NCBI RefSeq assembly: GCF_012935325.2
Contig: NZ_JABBYG020000005.1
Coordinates: 248,001 to 312,000 of the forward strand
Origin: Paenibacillus sp. PL91
GTDB taxonomy: Bacteria; Bacillota; Bacilli; Paenibacillales; Paenibacillaceae
Direction of reading: 5' to 3'
Length of the DNA stretch: 64,000 bases
In this document: piece after piece, positions 19,194-27,192 of the stretch
Layout of the letters: the number at the start of each line of letters is the position of its first letter
Numbering within the stretch: the stretch's first letter is position 1
The notes under the pieces: generated by a model
What the model was told of the DNA's origin: nothing
Databases searched by the model: none
What the model saw: the letters and a program-made list of their open reading frames with translations, nothing else
Position numbers and translations under genes: made by a program

Positions 19194-20888
19194 ATGAAAT
19201 TTAATGAATATCGTTATGAGCGTCCTGATGTTAAGGATTTGGAGCAAAAAATCAAAGCACAGTTGGAATCGTTTAATTCGGCAGACAGCTATGAGAAGCA
19301 GGATGCGGCTATGGCTGCGTTGAATAAGCTTCGAAGCGAATTTGATACGCAGCAGCAAATTGCGAGCATACGTCACTCTATCGATACAAACGATGAATTT
19401 TATAAAGCGGAGCAGGACTTTTTTGACGAGAACGGACCGATCGTACAGGAATATTTAACCGATTATTACCGCTCGCTCGTGCATTCGAAGTTCAGGGCTC
19501 AATTGGAAAACAAGTGGGGACGGCAGCTTTTTCAGCTGGCAGAGCTGGCACTTAAAATTTTTAGCCCGGAGGTTATTGAGGATCTTCAACGGGAAAATAA
19601 GCTGACGACGGAGTACGACAAGCTAATTGCATCGGCAAAAATTGTGTTCGAGGGCGAGGAGCGGACGCTTTCGCAGCTCGCGCCATTCCAGCAGTCAACG
19701 GATCGCGATATGCGAAGACGCGCTACGGAAGCGTCATCGGGCTTCATGGCCGAGAACGAGGAAACGTTTGACCGCATCTATGATGACCTTGTTAAGGTAC
19801 GGACTAAGATCGCAAGGAAGCTTGGTTTCAGCAACTATGTCGAGCTTGGCTATGCAAGAATGTCCCGTACCGACTACAGCGCCGAGATGGTAGCGAACTT
19901 CCGGAAACAAGTGCTTGAGGGAATCGTGCCGATCGCGACGAAGCTGAGGGAGCGGCAGCAAGCAAGAATCGATGTGGACCAGCTATTGTACTACGACGAG
20001 AATTTCAGCTTTAAATCAGGAAATGCGACGCCAAAGGGCGATCCGGAATGGATCGTGGGCAATGGAGCGAAGATGTATGAACAATTGTCTCCGGAGACGG
20101 ATGCATTTTTCCGCTTCATGCAGCAAAATGATCTCATGGATCTCGTCAGCAAGAAGGGCAAGCAAAGCGGAGGATACTGTACCTATATTAGCGAATACAA
20201 AGCTCCCTATATTTTTTCCAACTTTAATGGGACATCAGGCGACATCGACGTTCTAACCCATGAAGCGGGCCACGCCTTCCAAGTGTATGAGAGCAGGCGT
20301 TTTGAGGTGCCGGAATACAGCTTCCCTACTTATGAGGCTTGTGAGATTCACTCGATGAGCATGGAGTTTTTCACGTGGCCGTGGATGAACCTCTTCTTCG
20401 AGGAGGATGCGGATAAATACCGCTTTGACCATTTAGCAAGCGGCTTGATTTTCCTTCCATACGGCGTTACGGTGGATGAATTCCAGCATTATATTTATGA
20501 GAACCCGGATGCGACACCAGCCGAGCGCAAAAAGGCATGGCGGGATATTGAGCGCAAATATTTGCCTCACCGCAATTATGCGGATAATCAATACCTGGAG
20601 CAGGGCGGCTTCTGGCATAAGCAGGGGCATATATTCAGAACGCCATTCTATTATATTGATTATACGCTGGCTCAGATCTGTGCCTTTCAGTTCTGGAAGA
20701 AGATGCATGAGGATCGTACTGCGGCATGGGCAGATTATTTGAAGCTTTGCCGCCTTGGCGGGAGCTTGTCCTTTACGGAGCTGGTTAAGGCTGCGGGGCT
20801 GAAATCGCCGTTTGAGGATGGCTGCGTTTCATCGGTCGTCGGCAGCATCGAGAGCTGGCTGGACAGCGTTGACGACACGGTTCTGTAA
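19194..20888 (+). CDS. M3-family oligoendopeptidase (PepF-like)
   Basis: A 564-residue zinc metallopeptidase of family M3 that trims cytosolic oligopeptides. The metal-binding motif HEAGH is at residues 356-360, with the third ligand glutamate expected in the following helix (FPTYEACEIHSMSMEFF). Family signatures include the N-terminal all-helical region and the C-terminal DYTLAQICAFQFW stretch. It has no signal peptide. Length matches the ~560-residue M3 oligoendopeptidase group. The ribosome site is GAGGGCAGG. It is monocistronic with a strong terminator. Confidence 0.93.
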   Translation: MKFNEYRYERPDVKDLEQKIKAQLESFNSADSYEKQDAAMAALNKLRSEFDTQQQIASIRHSIDTNDEFYKAEQDFFDENGPIVQEYLTDYYRSLVHSKFRAQLENKWGRQLFQLAELALKIFSPEVIEDLQRENKLTTEYDKLIASAKIVFEGEERTLSQLAPFQQSTDRDMRRRATEASSGFMAENEETFDRIYDDLVKVRTKIARKLGFSNYVELGYARMSRTDYSAEMVANFRKQVLEGIVPIATKLRERQQARIDVDQLLYYDENFSFKSGNATPKGDPEWIVGNGAKMYEQLSPETDAFFRFMQQNDLMDLVSKKGKQSGGYCTYISEYKAPYIFSNFNGTSGDIDVLTHEAGHAFQVYESRRFEVPEYSFPTYEACEIHSMSMEFFTWPWMNLFFEEDADKYRFDHLASGLIFLPYGVTVDEFQHYIYENPDATPAERKKAWRDIERKYLPHRNYADNQYLEQGGFWHKQGHIFRTPFYYIDYTLAQICAFQFWKKMHEDRTAAWADYLKLCRLGGSLSFTELVKAAGLKSPFEDGCVSSVVGSIESWLDSVDDTVL

Positions 20889-20975
20889 TAGAAGAGTAAA
20901 TTACGTGAACGCGCGCGGAAGCGGTACAGATCGTCTTTAATTTGCCCAAGAAGTAATCATGTTTCTATGGAGTTT

Positions 20976-21012
20976 AGGAAAGGCCTCAACGATGAGGCCT
21001 TTCCTTTTTTTT
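20976..21012 (+). terminator. Rho-independent terminator after the M3 peptidase gene
   Basis: A 12-bp stem AGGAAAGGCCTC/GAGGCCTTTCCT with loop AACGAT is followed by TTTTTTT. The next gene is convergent. Confidence 0.9.
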
Positions 21013-21037
21013 AGCGTGAGATCATGAACGAATTAAT

Positions 21038-21898
21038 TTATATATTGCCATTATAATATTGGTTTTCGGAAGTGACTTCAAAACCGACGTTGCGGTATAG
21101 ATTTAATGCACGCTCATTTTCGGTGACGACTCCTAATCGGATATGAGCGCGTTGTTCTTCCACCAAAATAGCTACAGCCTTCGTCAGAACCTCATGCCCC
21201 AATCCTTTTCCTTGATGGGTGGGGAGTATACAAAAATCATGAACAACGGCAGTCGTTGGATTGATGTGATTTATTCGGATGATGCCAACATTCTCACGAT
21301 TCAACATAGCGATATACGTCATTCGGCTTGGCTCATTCGTCCGGCTAAAATATTCGCGCGTCCATTCCTCCGATTCGGCAAAGGACTGTGATGAGCATAG
21401 CACCATAAACTCGAAGTCCTGAGGCTGCATGAGGCGCAGTCGCAAACCAGTATGACGAGGCGTACTAGGCTTCAAATGGGCGAGCGTCATCGCATATTCT
21501 GATCTTTGAAAGCTTGCCTTCATGTGTTCAACAAAGCCGAAGCCAGACTGGGAGCCAGAAGGTACTCGGAAGCTTAGCGTTTGCAGCTCTTGCGGTTTCA
21601 TATCCTCTTTGGCGCGCTGCAGCAAGCTGCGGAACACGCCTTGGCGACGATAGTCCGGATGCACCATCCCATTGATATTGGCTGCGCTGCCGTCTGAGGT
21701 ATACCAGCTGAGCAGGCCGATCAGCCTTTCATGATGGTAGCAAAGCAACGCGTGGTCTCCATCCTCTTTCACAAGATGCTCGATCCCGACATTTATATGG
21801 ATTTGTTCAAATTGCTTACACTGTTGCTCTAGTATAACGATTGCATCGATTTGTTCCTTGGAATCATATTTCATAGGCATTAAATCATATTTTGGCAT
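21038..21898 (-). CDS. Tandem-GNAT N-acetyltransferase
   Basis: A 286-residue protein with two GNAT folds. The N-terminal half has VHPDYRRQGVFRSLL, an acetyl-CoA pyrophosphate-binding motif A (R/Q-x-x-G-x-G/A), and the C-terminal half has FCILPTHQGKGLGHEVL and the usual NERALNLYRNVGFE motif B. The start ATG is preceded by GAGGGTG. It transfers an acetyl group from acetyl-CoA to an amine. The substrate is unknown; antibiotic, polyamine or protein N-termini are all possible. A 13-codon reading frame with an excellent ribosome site lies 55 bases upstream on the same strand. Confidence 0.88.
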   Translation of the reverse strand: MPKYDLMPMKYDSKEQIDAIVILEQQCKQFEQIHINVGIEHLVKEDGDHALLCYHHERLIGLLSWYTSDGSAANINGMVHPDYRRQGVFRSLLQRAKEDMKPQELQTLSFRVPSGSQSGFGFVEHMKASFQRSEYAMTLAHLKPSTPRHTGLRLRLMQPQDFEFMVLCSSQSFAESEEWTREYFSRTNEPSRMTYIAMLNRENVGIIRINHINPTTAVVHDFCILPTHQGKGLGHEVLTKAVAILVEEQRAHIRLGVVTENERALNLYRNVGFEVTSENQYYNGNI

Positions 21899-21952
21899 AG
21901 TTGCAGCACCCTCAATGGTAAAGGAAACACGCAGTTTTTGGACCAGTAGGCG

Positions 21953-21994
21953 CTATCCTTCTAGAATGGGTCCGGTTATATTGTTTTTCATCAT
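21953..21994 (-). CDS. Possible 13-codon leader peptide upstream of the GNAT gene
   Basis: On the minus strand, TTGGAGGAG lies 4-5 bases before ATGATG, opening a 13-residue frame (MMKNNITGPILEG) that ends in TAG 54 bases before the GNAT start. Short leader peptides with strong ribosome sites often precede inducible resistance genes. The sequence GGACC within this leader can pair with GGTCC just after it, but no clear two-state structure is visible. Speculative. Confidence 0.3.
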   Translation of the reverse strand: MMKNNITGPILEG

Positions 21995-22118
21995 TATCTC
22001 CTCCAATTAAACTCATTAAGACTATAACATATAATGGGTCCGTATAATAAAATAATGGTTATTTTAGAGTGGGTTCATATAAAATGGAGAGTAATTATGC
22101 ATGTGATTATGAGGAATC

Positions 22119-22700
22119 TTATGCTAGCTTTGAGCCGAGCTTCTTTACTTTATGGAGCCATTTGGCGCGCAGCTCCGCTGATGATGGCTTAACTGGCCCA
22201 ATCTCCGTCACGCGTACAGGCGTAATTCCGCAGAATTGCAAAATATTGCGTTTCATTACATTATGGCCCGCACGCTTGTATATCCACCTGTTGTACCAAG
22301 GCGGAGTGTCCATCGTGACAATTAAGTGTGCAGATTTGCCGCGAAGGAGCTTATCCCACAGGTTGGAATTTTCACTGTATTTGAATGCGAAGCCCGGCAA
22401 AAACACGCGGTCAATAAAGCCTTTCAGGATGGCAGGCATCGCGCCCCACCAGGTGGGGTAGACGAATACGAGGTGATCCGCCCAGGTAATTAATTTCTGA
22501 GCCTCTATCAAATCTTTCTCCAGCTCTGTTCTTTGGCGATAACCAAACTTTAAGTTCAAATCAAATTGAATTTTGCTCAAATCAATGGTTCGGACCTCGG
22601 CATTATTGCTTATTGCCCCTTCTATATAAGCTTCAGACAAAGCCGAGCAAAAGCTTTGTGAATCGGGATGTCCGTTAATTACGAGTATTTTCGATTTCAT
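22119..22700 (-). CDS. NAD(P)H-dependent oxidoreductase, flavodoxin-like fold
   Basis: A 193-residue protein of the NQO1/YwrO/ModB family. These are FMN- or FAD-dependent enzymes that reduce quinones or other small electrophiles with NAD(P)H. Signatures are the N-terminal beta-strand ILVINGHPDSQSF, FVYPTWWGAMPAILKGFIDR and the SAHLIVTMDTPPWY loop. I chose the ATG at 22700 because AGGAGG lies 9 bases upstream; an earlier in-frame ATG would add six residues. It is transcribed divergently from an AraC-type regulator whose gene begins 180 bases away, which probably controls it. Confidence 0.9.
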   Translation of the reverse strand: MKSKILVINGHPDSQSFCSALSEAYIEGAISNNAEVRTIDLSKIQFDLNLKFGYRQRTELEKDLIEAQKLITWADHLVFVYPTWWGAMPAILKGFIDRVFLPGFAFKYSENSNLWDKLLRGKSAHLIVTMDTPPWYNRWIYKRAGHNVMKRNILQFCGITPVRVTEIGPVKPSSAELRAKWLHKVKKLGSKLA

Positions 22701-22880
22701 ATTCCTATTCCTCCTCAAATAAATGCCACTCTTACTCTTACTCTTGATCGCTGTCCTTCGTAGTTGTTTGCGTTATAATAAGTGGTGTATGACTACATTT
22801 AGCTTAGTACGATTTCAAACATAAATGAATGATCAATGACGCAAAAAATGTTGCTGATTTGCGCAAAGGAGGATGGCAGC

Positions 22881-23909
22881 ATGAAGAGTCATGGGGTGGC
22901 CATTTCGATGGTATATCCGATTATGAAGACAATCGTTCACAAAGGATTTGATACCGAGCAATATTGCAGCTATGCTTCGTTTGATGCTAGTCTGCTGCAA
23001 GATGTAGAAGCCCGTATTTCAGGTGATGAATTGGTACGACTGATGATCGCAGCTGCGCATTTCACGCAAGACGATCACTTCGGTTTGCACCAAGGTGAAA
23101 TTATGGAGTTCGGAGATTTGGGCATTCTCGGTTATGTCATGCTGCATTCTAGTACGATTGTCGAATCGCTAGCCGCTTACCAGCGGTATAATGTGATTTT
23201 GTCCAGCGGATTTAATTTGGACTGGGAAGTGCAGGGAGACGATGTCCTGATTCGATTGTTTTTACATAGTTCCGAGCAGATGTCTCGTCATTGTATGGAG
23301 GATATGGCGAGCTCCGTATATCGGTTAATTTGCAGACTTAGCAATCGGCGTATTGTGCTCAATGAGATTCAGTTTGCGCATGACGCTCCAGCCGATACGA
23401 GCCCATATATGTCGGTGTTTGGGAGTGTCCCCGTGTTTGGCGGGAAGGAAAATGTTCTGCGCATGAGCAAGGATGTGCTATCCTATTCCGTTATGTATTC
23501 CGATTTCAAGCTGCTGGGTGTATTCGAGGCGATTGCACAGGAAGCAAAAGATCAGCTGATGCCGGCAAGCGAGTTTTCAGAGCAGGTGGTACAGTGGATG
23601 AAAAAATGTATTCCATCCTATTTCCCGACCTTGCAGCAAACGGCTGAATCTTTCGGAATAAGCACGCGAACGCTTCAAAATAAATTGAAAGAAGAAAACA
23701 CGACCTACAATGATCTTTCTATCCGCGTGCGCAAGGAGCTGGCAATGGGCTACTTAAGGAAATGGGAATATTCGGTTGGCGAGATTGCCTATGTCATGCA
23801 CTTTTCAGAGCCAAGCGCTTTTCAAAGCGCATTTAAGAAGTGGACGGGACTGACGCCAGGGCAGTACCGGTCAAAAATAATGAATGAACGAGCATCTAAC
23901 ACAGTCTAA
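22881..23909 (+). CDS. AraC-family regulator with N-terminal arabinose-binding-type domain
   Basis: A 342-residue regulator. The N-terminal ~200 residues match the Arabinose_bd-type domain of the OruR/ArgR-like AraC group (GLHQGEIMEFGDLGILGYVM). The C-terminal ~85 residues are the two helix-turn-helix AraC domain (LQQTAESFGISTRTLQNKLK, then VGEIAYVMHFSEPSAFQSAF and FKKWTGLTPGQYR). ATG 22881 was chosen because AAAGGAGG lies 8 bases before it. It is divergent from the flavodoxin-fold reductase gene. The effector is unknown. A terminator hairpin overlaps its stop codon. Confidence 0.93.
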   Translation: MKSHGVAISMVYPIMKTIVHKGFDTEQYCSYASFDASLLQDVEARISGDELVRLMIAAAHFTQDDHFGLHQGEIMEFGDLGILGYVMLHSSTIVESLAAYQRYNVILSSGFNLDWEVQGDDVLIRLFLHSSEQMSRHCMEDMASSVYRLICRLSNRRIVLNEIQFAHDAPADTSPYMSVFGSVPVFGGKENVLRMSKDVLSYSVMYSDFKLLGVFEAIAQEAKDQLMPASEFSEQVVQWMKKCIPSYFPTLQQTAESFGISTRTLQNKLKEENTTYNDLSIRVRKELAMGYLRKWEYSVGEIAYVMHFSEPSAFQSAFKKWTGLTPGQYRSKIMNERASNTV

Positions 23910-23925
23910 AATAGGCTGTGTTTTT
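23899..23925 (+). terminator. Rho-independent terminator at the end of the AraC gene
   Basis: The stem ACACAGTCTA/TAGGCTGTGT includes the stop codon and is followed by TTTTT. Confidence 0.75.
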
Positions 23926-24026
23926 GATTTGGCTCCCCCAAGGAAAGTTATTTCTATAATAAATTTACACATATGCATCTTAAAAAAATACCTGTAAGTC
24001 TGCATATAGAAAAGATAGCATTTGTC

Positions 24027-24041
24027 TTGTAAACGCTTTCT
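24027..24041 (+). promoter_or_regulatory. CcpA (cre) site upstream of the alginate lyase gene
   Basis: TTGTAAACGCTTTCT matches WTGNAANCGNWNNCW at all positions. It lies 38 bases before the start codon, where CcpA-HPr(Ser-P) binding would repress transcription when preferred sugars are available. Confidence 0.75.
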
Positions 24042-24079
24042 TCATTAATTAACGTTAATATCCATTACAAAGGAGTGAA

Positions 24080-25573
24080 ATGATGAGCAGGAAGTATTCA
24101 CTAAAGCATGTTGCAGTATCATTTTTATGCGGATCGTTGTTCTTCTCCGGCATTGGCTTTGCGGCTTCAGCTTCGACGGACATCAGCTTGAAAAAGCTGA
24201 AATTGATCGTGGATGGGGTAAATAAAAGCGCACCAGACGGCTTGTACAACAATCAGGGTGATAAGGTGCCGGAATCGTTGATTTACCAGAATACAACGTA
24301 CGTGCCTGTACGAATGATCGGGGAAATGCTTGGCAAGACGGTTGAATGGGACTCCGGCAGCAGGGCAGTCATCATGAGCAGCAATCCAGGCGATGAAAGC
24401 AAGGGCAAAGTGTCGCTTGATGCCTCCGAGCTGCTTACTTTGGATGCGGATGCCTTGAATGAGGCGAAGCGCAAATATTTGGCGGGTGATCCGCTTATCA
24501 CGCAGAGCGTCAATCAGCTGAAGAAGGATGCGGATACAGCTATGCAAAAAGGTCCCTTCTCGGTCATGGATAAGACATCGGTTGCGCCAAGCGGAGATAA
24601 ACACGATTACGTTTCCATCGGCGTTTACTGGTGGCCGAATCCCGATACGCCGGATGGATTGCCGTATATACATAAAGACGGCCAGCTTAATCCAGAAGTC
24701 AATACGTCTACTTTCGACCGCGACAGCTTTGGCAAAACAAGCTCGGGCATCCGTACTTTGTCCTTAGCTTATTTCTACACCGAGAACGAAGCGTATGCGA
24801 AATACGCATCCAAATTGCTTAAAGTTTGGTATTTGGATGCTGCGACGCGAATGAACCCGAGTTTGAATTACGGACAATCGGTTCCGGGCGTGAATGAGGG
24901 CAGGGCAGCAGGCATTATCGAAACGTTAAATATTTTCAACACGCTTGATCCTGCAACGATTTTAAATGACTCAACTCATTTATCAGATCAAGACTTGGAA
25001 CAGTTTAAAAAATGGATTGGCGATTACATGAGGTGGTTGATGGAAAGCCCGATCGGTATGGATGAAAAGAACGCCAAAAACAACCATGGCAATTGGTATA
25101 ACGCTCAAGTTGCCGCCTATGCCCTATTTAGTGGACATCCCGATATTGCTAAACAGGTAGCCGAAGCGTCCAAGAAAAGGATTGCTTCGCAAATTGAGCC
25201 AGACGGACGAATGCCGCTTGAGATTAGCAGAACGCGATCTCTTCATTATTCGACCTACAATATGGACGCCCTAACCAATGTCGCTCGCTTGGGGAGCAAG
25301 GTTGGAGTCGATCTATGGAATTATGAGACAGAAGACGGGCGCGGCATCCTTAAGGCGCTTGAGTTTCTGAGTCCATATATCAGCAAGGAGAAGGAATGGG
25401 AGTTTGAGCAGATCAAGTCGGAAAGCCTTTCAGCGGCAATTCCAATTATGACGACTGCGGCGAAGATGTATGACAAGCAGCAATTCCGAGCAGTTGCCGA
25501 AAAATTGTTGAAGGAGAAGGACCCTGCGGCGCGGGAGCACTTGTTGTTCGCGGTTCCGAATGCATCTAAATAA
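24080..25573 (+). CDS. Secreted alginate lyase-family protein with copper amine oxidase N-terminal-type domain
   Basis: A 497-residue exported protein. The signal peptide covers residues ~1-30 (FLCGSLFFSGIGFAASAS). A copper amine oxidase N-terminal-like stalk/wall-binding domain spans ~35-100 (IYQNTTYVPVRMIGEMLGKTV). An alginate lyase-type (PF05426, PL5-like) all-helical domain covers ~110-490. The signature NNHGNWY resembles the catalytic NNHxxW motif of AlgL, and SRTRSLHYSTYNMDAL is the second conserved region. It should cleave alginate or a related polyuronate outside the cell by beta-elimination. ATG 24080 or the next ATG follows AAAGGAG. It is monocistronic, with a cre site upstream and a terminator downstream. 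Substrate is inferred from the family and not certain. Confidence 0.85.
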   Translation: MMSRKYSLKHVAVSFLCGSLFFSGIGFAASASTDISLKKLKLIVDGVNKSAPDGLYNNQGDKVPESLIYQNTTYVPVRMIGEMLGKTVEWDSGSRAVIMSSNPGDESKGKVSLDASELLTLDADALNEAKRKYLAGDPLITQSVNQLKKDADTAMQKGPFSVMDKTSVAPSGDKHDYVSIGVYWWPNPDTPDGLPYIHKDGQLNPEVNTSTFDRDSFGKTSSGIRTLSLAYFYTENEAYAKYASKLLKVWYLDAATRMNPSLNYGQSVPGVNEGRAAGIIETLNIFNTLDPATILNDSTHLSDQDLEQFKKWIGDYMRWLMESPIGMDEKNAKNNHGNWYNAQVAAYALFSGHPDIAKQVAEASKKRIASQIEPDGRMPLEISRTRSLHYSTYNMDALTNVARLGSKVGVDLWNYETEDGRGILKALEFLSPYISKEKEWEFEQIKSESLSAAIPIMTTAAKMYDKQQFRAVAEKLLKEKDPAAREHLLFAVPNASK

Positions 25574-25599
25574 GCCGCTAAGCAGGCATTTAAATAGAG

Positions 25600-25639
25600 A
25601 CGACTTTCAATTCGGAAATCGAATTGAAGGTCGTTTTTT
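25600..25639 (+). terminator. Rho-independent terminator after the alginate lyase gene
   Basis: A 15-bp stem ACGACTTTCAATTCG/CGAATTGAAGGTCGT with loop GAAAT is followed by TTTTTT. The core matches the terminator at 18508-18547. Confidence 0.9.
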
Positions 25640-25711
25640 GCGCGTATAATATTGCCCGATTCAATTAGAACTTTAACCAGATACGTCGCTAAGCCATTAA
25701 AACTATTTTTA

Positions 25712-25741
25712 TTTACATACACACTGTATGTATGTTATTAT
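25712..25741 (+). promoter_or_regulatory. Promoter with embedded TetR/AcrR operator
   Basis: The perfect 8-bp inverted repeat TACATACA (25714-25721) / TGTATGTA (25725-25732) resembles the known AcrR operator half-sites. It overlaps -35 TTTACA (25712-25717) and the spacer ahead of -10 TATTAT (25736-25741). It fits control of the VOC-TetR gene pair by the TetR protein itself. Confidence 0.65.
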
Positions 25742-25784
25742 TCGGATAAATCACGATACCATTAAAACAAGGGAGAACATGAAC

Positions 25785-26207
25785 ATGAAATTGAACAGTT
25801 TCTATCCGGTTGTCATGGCAAAGGTCGTGGCGGAAAGCGCTGAATTTTATCAGCGGCACTTTGGTTTTGAAGTTGTATATGAGTCTGATTGGTATGTAAG
25901 CTTGCGAACAGGCGAAGATCAGCAGAGATCGTATGAGCTTGCGCTGCTCGATGCGGGGCATCCGACGATTCCTGCCACTTACCGCAAAAGGGCTGAGGGA
26001 CTGATTCTGAACATGGAAGTTGATAATGTGGATAAAGAATACAAGCGGTTAGTGCTTGATGCCAAGCTAACGCTGGAACAGGATATTCGGGATGAGGATT
26101 TTGGGCAACGACATTTTATACTTTCTGATCCTGGCGGCGTTTTGATAGATGTAATAGAAATGATTCCGCCCTCAGAGGAGGAGAAGTCCAATTATTTGGG
26201 CATATGA
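25785..26207 (+). CDS. VOC-family (glyoxalase/bleomycin-resistance-like) protein
   Basis: A ~140-residue single-domain vicinal-oxygen-chelate protein: the N-terminal beta-alpha unit is [20 protein letters not shown], and the C-terminal half carries [20 protein letters not shown]. Such proteins are metal-dependent lyases or dioxygenases, or drug-binding resistance proteins. I chose ATG 25785 because GGGAGA is 8 bases upstream; ATG 25779 is too close. It is followed 27 bases later by a TetR regulator, with the AcrR-like operator in their common promoter, so the pair may respond to a toxic compound. Confidence 0.85.
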   Translation: MKLNSFYPVVMAKVVAESAEFYQRHFGFEVVYESDWYVSLRTGEDQQRSYELALLDAGHPTIPATYRKRAEGLILNMEVDNVDKEYKRLVLDAKLTLEQDIRDEDFGQRHFILSDPGGVLIDVIEMIPPSEEEKSNYLGI

Positions 26208-26234
26208 GCTTGTGAAGGGAATGGGAGAAAACGG

Positions 26235-26825
26235 ATGAGAAGAAATAAGAAAGATACTGCCGAGACCATTCTTAAACTGCAGGAGATTGCACGGCAGCAT
26301 TTTACTATACATGGCTATGCCGACTGTTCACTGGAGGAAATAGCAAAAACCGCCGAGGTAACCCGCGGTGCTGTATATCATCATTTTGGCAGCAAGAAAG
26401 GATTGTTCAAGGCTGTGCTGGAGCTTGTTCAGCGTGAAGTCGCTCAGCGGTTGGAAGAGGAGGCCGCGCTCAGCGAGGATCAGTGGGAGCAGCTGTATCT
26501 GGGCTGCCGGGCATTTGTAACGGTGGCGATAGAGCCGGAGAATAGACGGATTATGTTAATAGATGGACCAGCCGTGCTTGGCTGGGAGGAGTGGCGGCTG
26601 ATGGATGAGCAGCAGTCTATGCGGTTATTGCATGGACAACTGGAACTGATGCAGCAGCAAGGCTATCTGAAAAATGTCAGGCTGGATGCAGCAACACATT
26701 TGCTGTCAGGTGCACTAAATGAGGCAGCGCTCTGGTTGGCCCAGATAGCGAATACTGCAGATGCTTCCGAAGCAATGGAAGACTGTCTACAGACGCTGCG
26801 CAGGCTGCTGGACGGTATTAGATAA
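26235..26825 (+). CDS. TetR/AcrR-family transcriptional regulator
   Basis: A 196-residue TetR repressor. The helix-turn-helix covers residues ~10-55 (ARQHFTIHGYADCSLEEIAK then AEVTRGAVYHHFGSKKGLF), and the ligand-binding helical domain follows. The ribosome site GGGAG is spaced normally. It lies downstream of the VOC gene in the same direction, and the promoter of the pair contains a perfect TACATACA/TGTATGTA inverted repeat, so autoregulation is likely. Confidence 0.93.
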   Translation: MRRNKKDTAETILKLQEIARQHFTIHGYADCSLEEIAKTAEVTRGAVYHHFGSKKGLFKAVLELVQREVAQRLEEEAALSEDQWEQLYLGCRAFVTVAIEPENRRIMLIDGPAVLGWEEWRLMDEQQSMRLLHGQLELMQQQGYLKNVRLDAATHLLSGALNEAALWLAQIANTADASEAMEDCLQTLRRLLDGIR

Positions 26826-26867
26826 CCCAGCCCACGGCATCATGCGCTCTGAATTTGCCGCGCTTAA

Positions 26868-27068
26868 TGTTCGTGGGCGTGTTCTCCCGATCTTGCCCAA
26901 TTTCTCACGAATTATCAAATCACTCGCGATCGACTGTTGCTTGCTTGGCCCTAACATATTGCGCCTTTTACAGTGACAAAGCTCAGGGACCGCTTAATTG
27001 AACATGAAGCAATGGATAGGGAAAATGTCGCTTTTTTAGATGTTGATTTTGTAATGCTCGCGGCTTAA
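26868..27068 (+). pseudogene. Possible decayed gene remnant
   Basis: Between the TetR and GH43-like genes one frame stays protein-like for 67 codons with a single internal TAA at 26952-26954. It reads DLAQFLTNYQITRDRLLLAW, then after the stop FTVTKLRDRLIEHEAMDREN and VAFLDVDFVMLAA. No ribosome site or start is visible. I do not recognise the family. The composition looks coding, so a broken fragment is plausible, but chance cannot be ruled out. The rest of 26826-27192 holds nothing else I can identify. Confidence 0.35.
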
Positions 27069-27192
27069 ACTTTAATTGTTATTGAAGCTAGCAGTTGCGA
27101 GAAGCATGCTATTTTTCCAATCTAATTTTTTAAACTTCTATGTTTATAGGTTTGGTCTGCTCGGTTAGTACTGAAATTGGAGGGAATAATTC

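Noticed and set aside
22069..22461. 130-residue frame antisense to the flavodoxin-fold reductase
   Set aside because: It covers the conserved C-terminal half of the reductase gene and has no ribosome site.
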